58,726 nt of DNA, taken from Chitinispirillaceae bacterium (GTDB lineage: Bacteria > Fibrobacterota > Chitinivibrionia > Chitinivibrionales > Chitinispirillaceae). The position numbers and the translations under genes were made by a program. The notes under the pieces are model-generated. The model ran no database searches and was not told the origin of the DNA. It was given only the letters and a program-made list of their open reading frames with translations. The stretch is taken from contig JAFGHA010000126.1 in NCBI GenBank assembly GCA_016930275.1, positions 1-58,726 on the forward strand, read 5' to 3'. Shown here piece after piece: positions 35,951 to 45,959 of this stretch (positions are counted from its first letter, which is position 1; each line of letters starts with the position of its first letter).

Positions 35951-37456
35951 ATGATTAACCGGAAAAAACTACGTTCCTTGCCCGACTTGTTAAATAAGCG
36001 TCTTTTACTGATATTCGGGAATCCCCCTTTAGGAATAGCAGAAATTGAAAATAGCGGGATTCCGATTTCACCAGGAATCCGAAATCTATTAAATAGAGAT
36101 GCTTATGTTACCCATGCGACTCAGCCGGGGTTAGGGGCCGTCTCATTGGCGACGTATATGAATCGTGCCGGTTATAAGGCAGTTGTTAAAGATTGGTACT
36201 TGGATTCCGTTCCCATAGAAGAATTTCAGATAATCGGAATTTCAACAACAGCACTTGATTTGAACAATCTGGCAGATATCACTAAAAAAATCAGAATAAA
36301 AAATCCCGATTGTCTGTTGATAGGCGGAGGTCCTCTAAGCTGGTCTTATTCTCCTGAAGAAATATTCACAGAAATTCAGGAAATTGATTTTTTCGTCAAT
36401 AATGAAGGTGAGATTACCTTTATCGATTTACTGGTAGCGTTGGAAAAAGGGTATGACCTAACCGGTGTAAGCGGCATCTCTTTCCGTATGGGAGATAGCG
36501 TTCACACTACTCCGACACGAACCGCACTGAATCCGAAAAACATCTCCCTGCCCGATTGGTCATTAGTTGATTTTAACAACCGCATTCCCCTGCTGCCGTT
36601 TGAAACCATGAGAGGATGTCCATATCAGTGTGCCTTCTGTTCAGAGGTTACCTATTGGGGAAAACCTGTCAGATTCAGAGCTGTTTCGGATATTTTATCG
36701 GAGGTTGAACATGATATTGAGCGTTTTGGGATAACGACATTCCGCATTTCTGATTCCTGTTTCTCGGCACCGGAAAACAGATGTCTGGAAGTATGCTCCG
36801 GACTGACAGAACGATTCATTAACAATGGAGTCAAAATTCAGTGGTCCGCTTTTTCACGAATTACAAATTTACAACCCTTTCTAATTGAGAAAATGAAGGG
36901 TGCCGGATGTGTCGCATTGGATATCGGAATGGAATCGGGTGATACAGCCATTTTAAAGGGAATGAAGAAAAATTATGAAAGTAAGGATATTATTGAACGG
37001 GTTACCATGGTTCACGAGGCGGGAATTATTGCACATTGTAATGTGGTTGTCGGATTCCCGGGAGAAACACGAACAAGTATTCAAAATACTATTGACACCT
37101 TGAATGCATCCCGGCCGGACACCTACCATTGCATGCTGTTATATGTAGCTCCCAATACAGACTTATCCATTCATCGGAATCACTATTCGCTTGTTGGTGA
37201 TAAACTGCATTGGAACCACGCAACCATGTCAAGCGATCAAGCAAGCGAAGCTATGAATGAGATAGTGCAATCAGTAAAAAATTCGTGTCTTTTTATATCC
37301 GGAGAAATTTCCAGTATCATGCTTATCGCGAGTGGATTCACACAAAATGACGTGAGAAGTTTCTTTTCAAATATTGCAGATAATAAAATCGGTGATGCTG
37401 AAAGAGCAATGTCGGAAAAAGCATTACTGCGAAAAGTACTTCCTGTGCGGGAATAG
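35951..37456 (+). CDS. B12-binding-type radical SAM enzyme
   Basis: Protein of 501 residues. Residues about 15-175 have a cobalamin-binding-like Rossmann fold (YMNRAGYKAVVKDW, FQIIGISTTALDLNNL, LIGGGPLSWSY) without an obvious DxHxxG motif, so B12 binding is doubtful. The radical SAM core begins with RGCPYQCAFC near residue 220 and continues with ALDIGMESGD and NVVVGFPGETRTS, as in the BchE/PqqE-like B12 branch. AGGA precedes the ATG. The coding region is visibly richer in A+T than its neighbours, a possible sign of transfer. It is followed on the same strand, after 250 bases, by a FeeM-like acyltransferase. Confidence 0.88.
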   Translation: MINRKKLRSLPDLLNKRLLLIFGNPPLGIAEIENSGIPISPGIRNLLNRDAYVTHATQPGLGAVSLATYMNRAGYKAVVKDWYLDSVPIEEFQIIGISTTALDLNNLADITKKIRIKNPDCLLIGGGPLSWSYSPEEIFTEIQEIDFFVNNEGEITFIDLLVALEKGYDLTGVSGISFRMGDSVHTTPTRTALNPKNISLPDWSLVDFNNRIPLLPFETMRGCPYQCAFCSEVTYWGKPVRFRAVSDILSEVEHDIERFGITTFRISDSCFSAPENRCLEVCSGLTERFINNGVKIQWSAFSRITNLQPFLIEKMKGAGCVALDIGMESGDTAILKGMKKNYESKDIIERVTMVHEAGIIAHCNVVVGFPGETRTSIQNTIDTLNASRPDTYHCMLLYVAPNTDLSIHRNHYSLVGDKLHWNHATMSSDQASEAMNEIVQSVKNSCLFISGEISSIMLIASGFTQNDVRSFFSNIADNKIGDAERAMSEKALLRKVLPVRE

Positions 37457-37706
37457 ACTTTCCTCAGGAAGGAAAAAATTAACGTCGAGGCGACTATACT
37501 CATTGGCCCCAGCTCCTGACAGATGGTTTCGACCTGAATAATTTATCAATTTCTTTTTTTTCACAGCAATCCGTTACCAAATACGATATAATTATAAATG
37601 AGGGTTGTATACCTTACGATGTAAAAGTTGGCGATGCTATTAAAACGCCTGATTACTTAAGCGGTTAACAACGTTCGGGTAGTCGGGACGACCCGGAGGA
37701 GAGAGG

Positions 37707-38594
37707 ATGTTTAAAAATCCACTCCTTAATGTCCTCTTGCAAAGATTTCCGCAGAAGACATGGAACAAGCTGAGTTCCCTGTACACATTCTTTACACCAC
37801 CGATAATCGGTTCACCGATCAGCTTCAAGCATAAAACTTTTTTTCTTCAGGAATATGCCACCCAGCAAATGCCCCGACCTGTTTTCGAAAATTTTCTCAG
37901 ATTCTGTTACCCCGCCGACATACCCGATCGTGAGAAAGAAATTGAATGCGACCGGCATAATTACTGGGAGCAAACTTCGACGTTTCTTGTTTACAAAGGA
38001 TCTGAAATCGTCGGATGTGTGCAGATAGTTCCCAAAACCGAAACTCAGAACCTTCCGGTTGAATATGCGACCATATGTTATAAAAATGGATCGACAGCCA
38101 GGCTCAGACTATCCGAACTGGTACCGAATAATAATGTCACCGAGATATACCGCTGCAGGCGCTCGTTTGATTTAAACAGAATGGAGGCAATTACCGTACT
38201 GATGATACTGTATAAAGCGATATGGGCGAAGGTCATACAAATGGGTACCGCTTACACCTGCATCAGTTTTGACCGTTCAAAAAAAGATCTGAAAAGCCTT
38301 TATGTCAATAAAATAGCATTCACTGACCCGGCTATTGTTCTCCGTTTCGGTTCCGACCCGAAACAATGGAACCTTTTGCTGAAAGACTGGGCTGAACATG
38401 AACATTCTTTTGCAACCATAAGCAAATCGCATTTTTACCTTCAGACCTGGTGCAGAACGTCGCTCAGAAAAAAACACCTGCACCTCAGGCGGCAACACAT
38501 GATTGCCCCTCAGGAGGCACAGATCATTAAAAAAGAAGACGTTCTCATCGCGCAGACGATGATCACCTCAGGAAAGATACGCAGAAAAAAGTAA
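37707..38594 (+). CDS. FeeM/LuxI-like GNAT acyltransferase (putative N-acyl amino acid synthase)
   Basis: Protein of 295 residues. The middle (about 85-215) has the GNAT/autoinducer-synthase layout: FLVYKGSEIVGCVQIVP, then EIYRCRRSFDLNRMEAITVLMILYKAIWAKVIQMGTAY and a final FDRSKKDLKSLYVNKIAF strand-helix. This resembles FeeM N-acyl-amino-acid synthases and LuxI-like proteins. The N-terminal 60 residues and C-terminal 80 basic residues are not recognised. GGAGGAGAGAGG precedes the start, a strong Shine-Dalgarno. It ends 24 bases from the convergent YkgJ-type gene. An acyl-signal or lipid-amide product is inferred from the fold only. Confidence 0.55.
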   Translation: MFKNPLLNVLLQRFPQKTWNKLSSLYTFFTPPIIGSPISFKHKTFFLQEYATQQMPRPVFENFLRFCYPADIPDREKEIECDRHNYWEQTSTFLVYKGSEIVGCVQIVPKTETQNLPVEYATICYKNGSTARLRLSELVPNNNVTEIYRCRRSFDLNRMEAITVLMILYKAIWAKVIQMGTAYTCISFDRSKKDLKSLYVNKIAFTDPAIVLRFGSDPKQWNLLLKDWAEHEHSFATISKSHFYLQTWCRTSLRKKHLHLRRQHMIAPQEAQIIKKEDVLIAQTMITSGKIRRKK

Positions 38595-38618
38595 CATCTC
38601 TCAATTGTCAGATACCGC

Positions 38619-39365
38619 TCAGGTAGTGAAACTGTTCATCAATACCTCAAACAGTTCGATCCCGGAGAACGCACCGTCCCAGGATTGCTGCACCTCCTCC
38701 TTTGCTGTAATTCCAACCAGCGGCAGCAGTACCGGAGGTTCGCCCAGCAGTTTCGCTGCAAAACGCGCTGCCACCGAGGTCATTTTCGGAACGACCTGCA
38801 CTTTTCGAACTCGGTTTATGAAAGGATTTTCACACAATTCGGGCAACGAAATTGCATTGAATTCACGACAGGCGAAAGGCCGGACCGCATGAATAGAACA
38901 GGCACCATTTTCCAGAAACGGACAATTATATTCCTGGTTGAAATATGCCTCCGCCGCAGCGATCGCCTCGTGATCGGAGCCTGCGTTTTCAAGCGCGGGA
39001 AGGATTCCATTTCTGCTGGCTGAATCAACTATGGTTTTCAAACGTGATTGATAGCATTCGCGGCCTTCCGATGGAAGCCGGTCGAGAAAAGAACGCAAAA
39101 ACAATACCTCGGGAATTGAAACCGGTACCACCTGCCGGCAGCAGGAACCGCACCCTTTACTGCAGGTGACCTTCTCCCCCGGTTTCATGTGCTTACACGC
39201 GATGTCGACACATCGATCGCACAATTCATAAAGCAGCGGCACCACCTCTGAAAGCCCCATCGGAATATCAGGCACCTCAATGGAAAGAGGTGGAAGATTT
39301 CCATAGGGAGTGGCCAGTGAAAAGGAAAATGTTCTGACTCGTAATTGCCGTTTATTTTCAGTCAT
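38619..39365 (-). CDS. YkgJ-family cysteine-cluster protein
   Basis: Protein of 248 residues from the ATG at 39365, which has GAGGAG at ideal spacing; the frame is open further to a GTG at 39422, which I reject. The family pattern is clear: CSKGCGSCCRQVVPVS near the middle and CPFLENGACSIHAVRPFACREFN later, with Cys spacing typical of the zinc- or iron-binding YkgJ/UPF0153 group. The function of the family is unknown. A divergent carA follows, separated by the carA leader region. Confidence 0.88.
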   Translation of the reverse strand: MTENKRQLRVRTFSFSLATPYGNLPPLSIEVPDIPMGLSEVVPLLYELCDRCVDIACKHMKPGEKVTCSKGCGSCCRQVVPVSIPEVLFLRSFLDRLPSEGRECYQSRLKTIVDSASRNGILPALENAGSDHEAIAAAEAYFNQEYNCPFLENGACSIHAVRPFACREFNAISLPELCENPFINRVRKVQVVPKMTSVAARFAAKLLGEPPVLLPLVGITAKEEVQQSWDGAFSGIELFEVLMNSFTT

Positions 39366-39484
39366 AAAGCTCCTCGTGAAATCGACCTGACCATGTACCT
39401 GACGGGGACAATCGAAACCCACCCTGCAATATCAGTGAATTACCGTTAAAATATCCAAAAGCGTTTTGGGCACGCCACTTTCCG

Positions 39485-39513
39485 TTGACTATTTACTGTT
39501 AAAACATTATTTT
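39485..39513 (+). promoter_or_regulatory. sigma70-type promoter of carA
   Basis: TTGACT, a 17-base spacer and TATTTT. Transcription is predicted to start near 39520, leaving a leader of about 180 bases before carA. Hexamers and spacing match the promoter of the envelope operon at 22210-22238. Confidence 0.65.
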
Positions 39514-39581
39514 GATGGCGTTAAAATTACATAAACATCCTAAAGACATTCAGAATGATGTTACCTGTTACAGCTCACCAG

Positions 39582-39616
39582 TATCCTCCATCAGACACCC
39601 GGGGGATATTTTTTTT
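39582..39616 (+). terminator. intrinsic-terminator-like attenuator in the carA leader
   Basis: TATCCTCC pairs with GGGGGATA (8 bp, one G-U) around an 11-base loop and is followed directly by eight T residues. It lies about 60 bases after the predicted start of transcription and 84 bases before the carA start. It is therefore placed to stop transcription before the structural gene, as in pyrimidine attenuation. Confidence 0.7.
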
Positions 39617-39699
39617 ATGATGCGCTCTCGCAAACGAGCTGCCGCTATCATCCCTATTTTTTCTGATTCACTGTTTTCACCCACTCCTGCGAGGTTTAT

Positions 39700-40821
39700 T
39701 TGAGAGGCATAGTTGCACTTGAAGACGGAACTGTATTTGAAGGCGAATCATTCGGCGCTCCGGGTGAATCCGTCGGCGAAGTGGTTTTCAATACCAGCCT
39801 GACCGGATATCAGGAAATCCTGACGGATCCCTCATACACTTCGCAGATCATCACCATGACCTATCCGCTCATCGGTAATTACGGAGTGAATGAGACCGAT
39901 GTCGAGTCTTCACGGGTACAGGTGCGCGGTTTTCTGGTCAAGGAAGCATGCAAATACCCTTCCAATTTCCGGTCTCAAAAGAGTATCGCTCAGTATCTTC
40001 AGGAAAACACAATAATCGGTATCGAAGACATCGATACTCGGGCTCTGACCCGGCACATCCGCCTGCAGGGTGCCATGAAAGCAGCTTTATGGGCAGGTGA
40101 AGGAAACAGCAATCCCGATGATCTGGTCGATAAAGCGAAAGCCTGGGAGGGTCTGGTCGGTGTGGATTGCGTAAAAGAAGTCACCTGCGAGAAACCCTAT
40201 ATATGGAATGATCGTTCGGACCGTCAAAACAGCAGTGTTCCTGTACGATTTTCAATTGTCGCATTTGACTTCGGTATCAAATACAATATTTTGCGAATCC
40301 TGGAATCACTCGGGTGCAAAATTACCGTCGTACCGGCGAATACCAGTGCAGATGAGGTCAAGACGCTTAATCCTGACGGCATTTTTCTTTCGAACGGGCC
40401 CGGTGATCCCGCAGCGGTTACCTATGCCATTGAAACTATAAAATCCCTTTTCGGGTACCGCCCCATTTTCGGCATCTGTCTCGGACATCAACTGCTCGGA
40501 CTCGCACTCGGTGCAAAAACCTATAAACTCAAATTCGGTCATCGCGGCGGGAATCATCCTGTTCGCAACATGAAAACCGGCGCAATTGAAATCACTGCGC
40601 AAAACCACGGATTCTGCGTTGACATGGAGAGCCTGCCTGAAAACGGCGGTATCGAAATGACACATCTGAATCTCAACGATATAACCTGTGAAGGGCTTTC
40701 CGATCTGGAGCGGGAAATTTTCTGTGTACAGTATCACCCGGAAGCTTCACCCGGACCGCATGACAGCGGTTATCTCTTCGAGCAGTTTATTACCATGCTC
40801 GAAAAAAGGAAAGGAAATTGA
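39700..40821 (+). CDS. carA: carbamoyl-phosphate synthase small subunit
   Basis: Glutaminase subunit that releases ammonia from glutamine for CarB; first step of pyrimidine and arginine synthesis. 373 residues, the usual length. It starts at TTG (MRGIVALEDGTVF), with GAGG about 6 bases upstream. The N-domain has the family phrases VVFNTSLTGYQEILTDPSY and ITMTYPLIGNYGV. The class-I amidotransferase has Cys260 in FGICLGHQ and His346/Glu348 in QYHPEASPGP. It is followed by carB and is likely controlled by the leader attenuator. Confidence 0.97.
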   Translation: MRGIVALEDGTVFEGESFGAPGESVGEVVFNTSLTGYQEILTDPSYTSQIITMTYPLIGNYGVNETDVESSRVQVRGFLVKEACKYPSNFRSQKSIAQYLQENTIIGIEDIDTRALTRHIRLQGAMKAALWAGEGNSNPDDLVDKAKAWEGLVGVDCVKEVTCEKPYIWNDRSDRQNSSVPVRFSIVAFDFGIKYNILRILESLGCKITVVPANTSADEVKTLNPDGIFLSNGPGDPAAVTYAIETIKSLFGYRPIFGICLGHQLLGLALGAKTYKLKFGHRGGNHPVRNMKTGAIEITAQNHGFCVDMESLPENGGIEMTHLNLNDITCEGLSDLEREIFCVQYHPEASPGPHDSGYLFEQFITMLEKRKGN

Positions 40822-40928
40822 CCGGCACGACGGTCTGACGGAAACGTATTTCATTTAAAGCGGAATAATTATCAGTACCTCCGCCGTTGACGATCTCACT
40901 TTTCGGACGGAGGTGAATGAAAGGTAGT

Positions 40929-43900
40929 ATGCCAAAAAGAACCGACATCAACAGCATTCTCATTATCGGCAGCGGTCCGATCATCATCGGTCAGGCGTGT
41001 GAATTCGACTACTCGGGAACGCAGGCATGCAAAGCGCTGAAAGAGGACGGCTTTCGCGTTATTCTGGTGAATTCCAATCCGGCAACCATCATGACCGATC
41101 CCCAGATGGCTGATCGAACCTACATTGAGCCGATCACCCCCGAAATCGTCGAGAAAATCATCGCCCAGGAACGTCCCGATGCGCTGCTTCCCACCATGGG
41201 CGGTCAGACCGGTCTTAACACCGCCATGGAACTGGCTGAAAACGGTGTACTGCAGCGATATAACGTGAAACTGATCGGTGCCGATGAGCGCGCGATCAAA
41301 CGTGCCGAAAACCGCAATGAATTCAAACAGGCGATCGATCGTATCGGCCTCGATCTGCCGAAGAGTGCATTTGCCTACAATCTTGATGAAGCCTGGGCGA
41401 TTGCCCGTGAAATAAGTTTTCCGCTGATCATCCGTCCTTCTTTTACCATGGGCGGCACCGGCGGTAGTATCGTTCTCAAGGAGGAGGATTTTCACCGTAA
41501 AGCCCAACACGGCCTTCATTCCAGCCGGATCAATGAAATACTGATTGAAGAATCCGTCATCGGGTGGAAAGAATACGAACTCGAAATCATGCGCGATAAA
41601 GCCGATAACGTGGTAATCATCTGTTCGATCGAAAACCTCGATCCGATGGGAATCCATACCGGTGACAGTATCACGGTCGCACCGGCTCAGACCCTTACCG
41701 ATCAGCAGTATCAGAAGATGCGTGACGCCGCAGTGGCGATCATCCGTGAAATCGGAGTGGAAACCGGCGGTTCCAACATCCAGTTCGCGGTCAATCCCCT
41801 TGACGGCAGGATGGTAGTGATCGAGATGAACCCTCGAGTGAGCCGCAGCAGCGCACTCGCGAGCAAGGCGACCGGTTTTCCAATTGCAAAGTTCGCCGCG
41901 AAACTCGCCGTCGGCTATACACTCGATGAAATCCGCAACGATATTACGAAGGAAACCCCGGCCTCCTTCGAACCAACAATCGATTACTGCGTCGTGAAAA
42001 TCCCACGTTTCACCTTCGAGAAATTCCCCGAGGCGGATCCGTCACTCGGCGTTCAGATGAAATCGGTGGGTGAAACCATGGCGATCGGCAGAACTTTCAA
42101 GGAAGCACTTCAGAAAGGGCTCCGCGGGCTGGAGATCGGGCGAAAGGGTTTCGAACTGGTTCCCACACCGGAAAAAACCAAGGCAGCCTTTCTCGAAACA
42201 CTCGCAAAACCCCTGTGCAACCGAATGTTTCTTATCCGTCACGCCTTCGAAAAGGGAGTTACGGTCGACGAAATCGCCGAAGTTTCCGGTATTGACCCCT
42301 GGTTTCTCAACAACCTTTTTGATATCTTCACTTTCGAAAAAGCGATCGACGACGGTATTCTCAAAAAACCGGAGGAAGAAGTCATCCGCTTCATCCGGAA
42401 AGCGAAACGACTCGGTTTCTCAGATGCCCAGCTGGCACCAGTCGGTAACATGTCCGAACCGGAGTTCCGTGCGTTCCGTAAAAAGAAAGGTATTCTTCCA
42501 ACTTACAAGTTGGTTGACACCTGCGCCGCTGAATTCGAGGCATATACTCCCTATTACTATTCAACCTACGAACTGGAAGACGAGAGTGTCGCCAGCGAGC
42601 GCGAAAAAATTGTTATTCTCGGCGGCGGGCCCAACCGGATCGGTCAGGGTATTGAATTCGACTACTGCTGCTGTCAGGCGGCATTCGCCATGAGTGAACT
42701 CGGCTACGAGTCAATCATGGTTAATTCCAATCCCGAAACGGTCAGTACCGATTACGATACTTCCGATAAGCTTTATTTCGAACCGCTCACCTTCGAAGAT
42801 GTCATGAATATTATCGACAAGGAGCAACCTAAAGGGGTTATCGTCCAGTTCGGCGGACAGACCCCCCTCAATCTAGCGAAACTTCTCATGGACGCCGGCG
42901 CGCCGATTATCGGTACAACCGTTCAGTCAATCCAGCGTGCCGAGGATCGTGACGAATTCGCCGCGATGATCAACAAGCTCAAACTCAACCAGCCACCCAA
43001 CGGTATGGCGACGTCCATCGACGAAGCGGCCACAATCGCCAGATCCATCGGTTACCCGGTACTGCTGCGGCCTTCATTCGTTCTCGGTGGACGTGCCATG
43101 AAAATCGTCTACGATGAAGATGACCTGCGTGCCTTCATCGACGAGGCGCTCGAGGCGTCGGAAAACCGTCCGGTACTTATTGACAAATTCATTAACGATG
43201 CGATCGAAGTCGATGTCGATGCGGTCTGTGACGGCAACGACGTTATGATCTGCGGTATCATGGAACATATCGAAGAAGCCGGCATTCACAGCGGCGACAG
43301 TGCCTGCGTGCTTCCCCCGCATACCCTCAGTGACGACATCATCGCCGAAATCCGGCGGGTGACCATCGCCATCGCCAAGGAACTGGAAGTAGTGGGTCTG
43401 CTTAACATACAATACGCCATCAAGGATACGTCGGTATTCATTCTCGAAGTCAATCCACGCGCATCCAGAACGGTTCCCTTTGTCAGCAAGGCAACCGGCA
43501 CCCCCTGGGCGAAGATTGCGGCGAAACTGATGGTCGGTAAAAAACTCGCTGAAATCGAAGAAGCGGTTGAACGGCAGATTGACTATTTTGCCGTGAAGGA
43601 ATCGGTGCTGCCGTTCAACAAATTTCCGGGTGCGGATATCATTCTCGGCCCGGAAATGAAATCAACCGGAGAAGTCATGGGGCTCGATAAGGATTTCGGC
43701 CTCGCATTCGCCAAGTCCCAGGACGCAGCCGGCAACAATCTTCCTCGCCGGGGTTCGGTCTTTATCAGTGTGCGGAACAGCATGCGTCGGAATATTATCT
43801 TCATGGTGAAAGCGATTGCTGCACTCGGATTTAAAATTTACGCTTCCGAGGGTACCTGGAACGTACTTCGTTCCAACGGCATGAACGTCAAAATGGTACC

Positions 43901-44207
43901 AAAAATCGGTGAAGGGAAACCGGATATTATCGATCTCATTAAAAACGGCGATATTGACCTGATTATCAATGTCCCTGCCGGTAAAAAATCCCAGCAGGAT
44001 TCAAAACCTATCAGAAGCGCTGCCGTACTGCAGGGCATTCCGTACATCACCACCCTGGAGGGTGCACAGGCGGCAATCAGCGGGATGGACGCGCTGGAAC
44101 GCACCGGGTTCTCGGTCAAACCCATTCAGGAATATACCCGTTCAACCGGAGGACGGGACAATCGCTACAAACATGATATAAACATACGCAAATCACTCTG
44201 GAACTGA
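40929..44207 (+). CDS. carB: carbamoyl-phosphate synthase large subunit
   Basis: Synthetase subunit with two ATP-grasp halves that make carbamoyl phosphate from bicarbonate, ammonia and two ATP. I chose [18 protein letters not shown] at 40929, the family's standard start, giving 1092 residues. An in-frame ATG at 40917 is only 3 bases from GGAGG and is less likely. Halves are visible as repeated [20 protein letters not shown] and [20 protein letters not shown]. The C-terminal allosteric MGS-like domain (about 930-1070) contains [13 protein letters not shown]. The gene lies about 107 bases after carA and is followed by a strong hairpin. Confidence 0.97.
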   Translation: MPKRTDINSILIIGSGPIIIGQACEFDYSGTQACKALKEDGFRVILVNSNPATIMTDPQMADRTYIEPITPEIVEKIIAQERPDALLPTMGGQTGLNTAMELAENGVLQRYNVKLIGADERAIKRAENRNEFKQAIDRIGLDLPKSAFAYNLDEAWAIAREISFPLIIRPSFTMGGTGGSIVLKEEDFHRKAQHGLHSSRINEILIEESVIGWKEYELEIMRDKADNVVIICSIENLDPMGIHTGDSITVAPAQTLTDQQYQKMRDAAVAIIREIGVETGGSNIQFAVNPLDGRMVVIEMNPRVSRSSALASKATGFPIAKFAAKLAVGYTLDEIRNDITKETPASFEPTIDYCVVKIPRFTFEKFPEADPSLGVQMKSVGETMAIGRTFKEALQKGLRGLEIGRKGFELVPTPEKTKAAFLETLAKPLCNRMFLIRHAFEKGVTVDEIAEVSGIDPWFLNNLFDIFTFEKAIDDGILKKPEEEVIRFIRKAKRLGFSDAQLAPVGNMSEPEFRAFRKKKGILPTYKLVDTCAAEFEAYTPYYYSTYELEDESVASEREKIVILGGGPNRIGQGIEFDYCCCQAAFAMSELGYESIMVNSNPETVSTDYDTSDKLYFEPLTFEDVMNIIDKEQPKGVIVQFGGQTPLNLAKLLMDAGAPIIGTTVQSIQRAEDRDEFAAMINKLKLNQPPNGMATSIDEAATIARSIGYPVLLRPSFVLGGRAMKIVYDEDDLRAFIDEALEASENRPVLIDKFINDAIEVDVDAVCDGNDVMICGIMEHIEEAGIHSGDSACVLPPHTLSDDIIAEIRRVTIAIAKELEVVGLLNIQYAIKDTSVFILEVNPRASRTVPFVSKATGTPWAKIAAKLMVGKKLAEIEEAVERQIDYFAVKESVLPFNKFPGADIILGPEMKSTGEVMGLDKDFGLAFAKSQDAAGNNLPRRGSVFISVRNSMRRNIIFMVKAIAALGFKIYASEGTWNVLRSNGMNVKMVPKIGEGKPDIIDLIKNGDIDLIINVPAGKKSQQDSKPIRSAAVLQGIPYITTLEGAQAAISGMDALERTGFSVKPIQEYTRSTGGRDNRYKHDINIRKSLWN

Positions 44208-44216
44208 TATAACAAC

Positions 44217-44236
44217 GGGCGCATTCTGATGCGCCC
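44217..44236 (+). terminator. hairpin between carB and pyrG
   Basis: GGGCGCAT-TCTG-ATGCGCCC is a perfect 8-bp stem 10 bases after the carB stop. The following bases TCTTCATTTG are only moderately T-rich, so it may be a partial terminator or a pyrG leader control element. Confidence 0.6.
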
Positions 44237-44273
44237 TCTTCATTTGAACTATTATTTGAGATGGAGATGACCA

Positions 44274-45884
44274 ATGACTAAATTCATTTTTGTTACAGGG
44301 GGTGTCGTTTCTTCACTCGGAAAAGGCATTACCGCTGCATCCATCGGACTGTTGCTCAAATCCCGTGGTCTCAGTGTCATCCATCAGAAATTCGATCCCT
44401 ATCTCAATGTCGACCCCGGCACCATGAATCCGTACCAGCACGGCGAGGTCTACGTAACCGACGACGGTGCGGAAACGGATCTTGATCTCGGACATTATGA
44501 ACGGTTTACCGGAGTTACCACCACACAAAACTGCAACTATACCTCAGGTCGTATCTACGATTCGCTCATAAAAAAAGAACGCCGCGGCGACTATCTCGGT
44601 GGTACTGTTCAAGTGGTCCCCCACGTCACGACGGAAATATGCGACAGCATTCGCAGTGTGGTTACCCCCGAAATTGACGTGGTCATCAGTGAAATAGGCG
44701 GAACGGTCGGTGATATTGAAAGCCTTCCGTTTCTGGAAGCACTCCGTCAATTTCAGCAGCAGACCGGACGAAGCAACACACTCTTCATTCATGTAACCCT
44801 GATACCGTATCTCGAACGCGCTGGAGAAGTGAAAACCAAACCGACGCAACACTCGGTCGGACGTCTCAGGGAAATCGGTATAATCCCCGACATTCTTATC
44901 TGTCGAACGGAAAAACATCTTGACAAGGAGGTCAGAAGAAAACTCTCACTGTTCTGCAATGTCGATGAGGAGGCCGTAATTGAAGCGATGGATGTGCCGA
45001 ATACCATTTATGAAGTGCCGCTCGAATTCGCCGCACAGGAACTCGATACCGTCATTATCGATTCACTCGGTCTGCGTGCGGGACGACGCAAACTCAAACA
45101 GTGGCGTGAATATGTTGACCGGGTCACCAATGCCGAACGGGAGACCACGATTGCGATCGTCGGAAAATACAGTGAACTGCTTGATGCCTACAAATCGATT
45201 CACGAATCACTCAACCACGCGGGTGCCGCACATAATGCACGGGTACATATCGAAACGGTTTCCTCCGAAGATATTGAAGAAAAGGGAGCCGCGGAAGTTC
45301 TGAAGGGTTGTGACGGTATCCTGGTTCCGGGCGGATTCGGCGGACGCGGAGTGGAAGGAAAAATTCTGGCGGTACAATACGCCCGTGAAAACAAGATACC
45401 CTATTTCGGTATCTGTTACGGCATGCATATGGCGGTAATTGAATTCGCACGTAATGTTCTCGATCTCAAGGATGCCGATACCCATGAGAACAATGAAAAA
45501 ACCACCAATCCGGTTATTAACCTGATGGAAGAGCAGAAGAAAATAATGAATCTCGGCGGTACCATGCGCCTCGGTGCTTTCCCCTGCAACCTGGTGAAAG
45601 GAACGGCCATCAGGAAAATTTACGGCAGGGAACAGATCAGTGAACGGCATCGGCACCGGTTTGAATTCAACAATGACTACCGTGAACAATTTGAAAAGGC
45701 GGGTATGGTCCTTGCAGGAATATCGCCCAACGGCATGCTGGTGGAAACCGTGGAGCTGTCCGACCATCCCTGGTTTATAGGCGTTCAGTTTCATCCTGAA
45801 TTCAAATCACGTCCGGTTGATCCACATCCGCTCTTCAAGGGATTCATCGGTGCCAGTCTTGACAACAAGGGCAAAAAGAAATAA
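44274..45884 (+). CDS. pyrG: CTP synthase
   Basis: Converts UTP to CTP with glutamine and ATP. 536 residues, normal length. The N-terminal synthetase begins with the invariant [18 protein letters not shown], with [19 protein letters not shown] and [16 protein letters not shown] following. The class-I glutaminase has Cys381 in [17 protein letters not shown] and His507/Glu509 in [10 protein letters not shown]. The family's Leu/Gln after the Cys is Tyr/Met here, a small variation. Flanked by hairpins on both sides, so expression may be independent of carB. Confidence 0.97.
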   Translation: MTKFIFVTGGVVSSLGKGITAASIGLLLKSRGLSVIHQKFDPYLNVDPGTMNPYQHGEVYVTDDGAETDLDLGHYERFTGVTTTQNCNYTSGRIYDSLIKKERRGDYLGGTVQVVPHVTTEICDSIRSVVTPEIDVVISEIGGTVGDIESLPFLEALRQFQQQTGRSNTLFIHVTLIPYLERAGEVKTKPTQHSVGRLREIGIIPDILICRTEKHLDKEVRRKLSLFCNVDEEAVIEAMDVPNTIYEVPLEFAAQELDTVIIDSLGLRAGRRKLKQWREYVDRVTNAERETTIAIVGKYSELLDAYKSIHESLNHAGAAHNARVHIETVSSEDIEEKGAAEVLKGCDGILVPGGFGGRGVEGKILAVQYARENKIPYFGICYGMHMAVIEFARNVLDLKDADTHENNEKTTNPVINLMEEQKKIMNLGGTMRLGAFPCNLVKGTAIRKIYGREQISERHRHRFEFNNDYREQFEKAGMVLAGISPNGMLVETVELSDHPWFIGVQFHPEFKSRPVDPHPLFKGFIGASLDNKGKKK

Positions 45885-45901
45885 CAGCGTTCTCTATCAT
45901 G

Positions 45902-45929
45902 CGGCCCGTACAACGGGCCGTTTTCATTT
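45902..45929 (+). terminator. intrinsic terminator after pyrG
   Basis: CGGCCCGT-ACA-ACGGGCCG, a perfect 8-bp G+C-rich stem, is followed by TTTTCATTT. It lies 17 bases after the pyrG stop and 31 bases before the purF start; a classical Rho-independent terminator. Confidence 0.85.
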
Positions 45930-45959
45930 ACCTTTCGCAGGAGCCAGGAAACCAGTATT

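Larger units (their letters stand above)
39366..39699 (+). other. carA upstream region with promoter and attenuator
   Basis: Between the divergent YkgJ-type gene and carA. It contains the promoter at 39485-39513 and an intrinsic-terminator-like hairpin at 39582-39616, so the carA leader is about 180 bases long. Short open frames exist in the leader, but none has a good start and Shine-Dalgarno. Confidence 0.65.
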
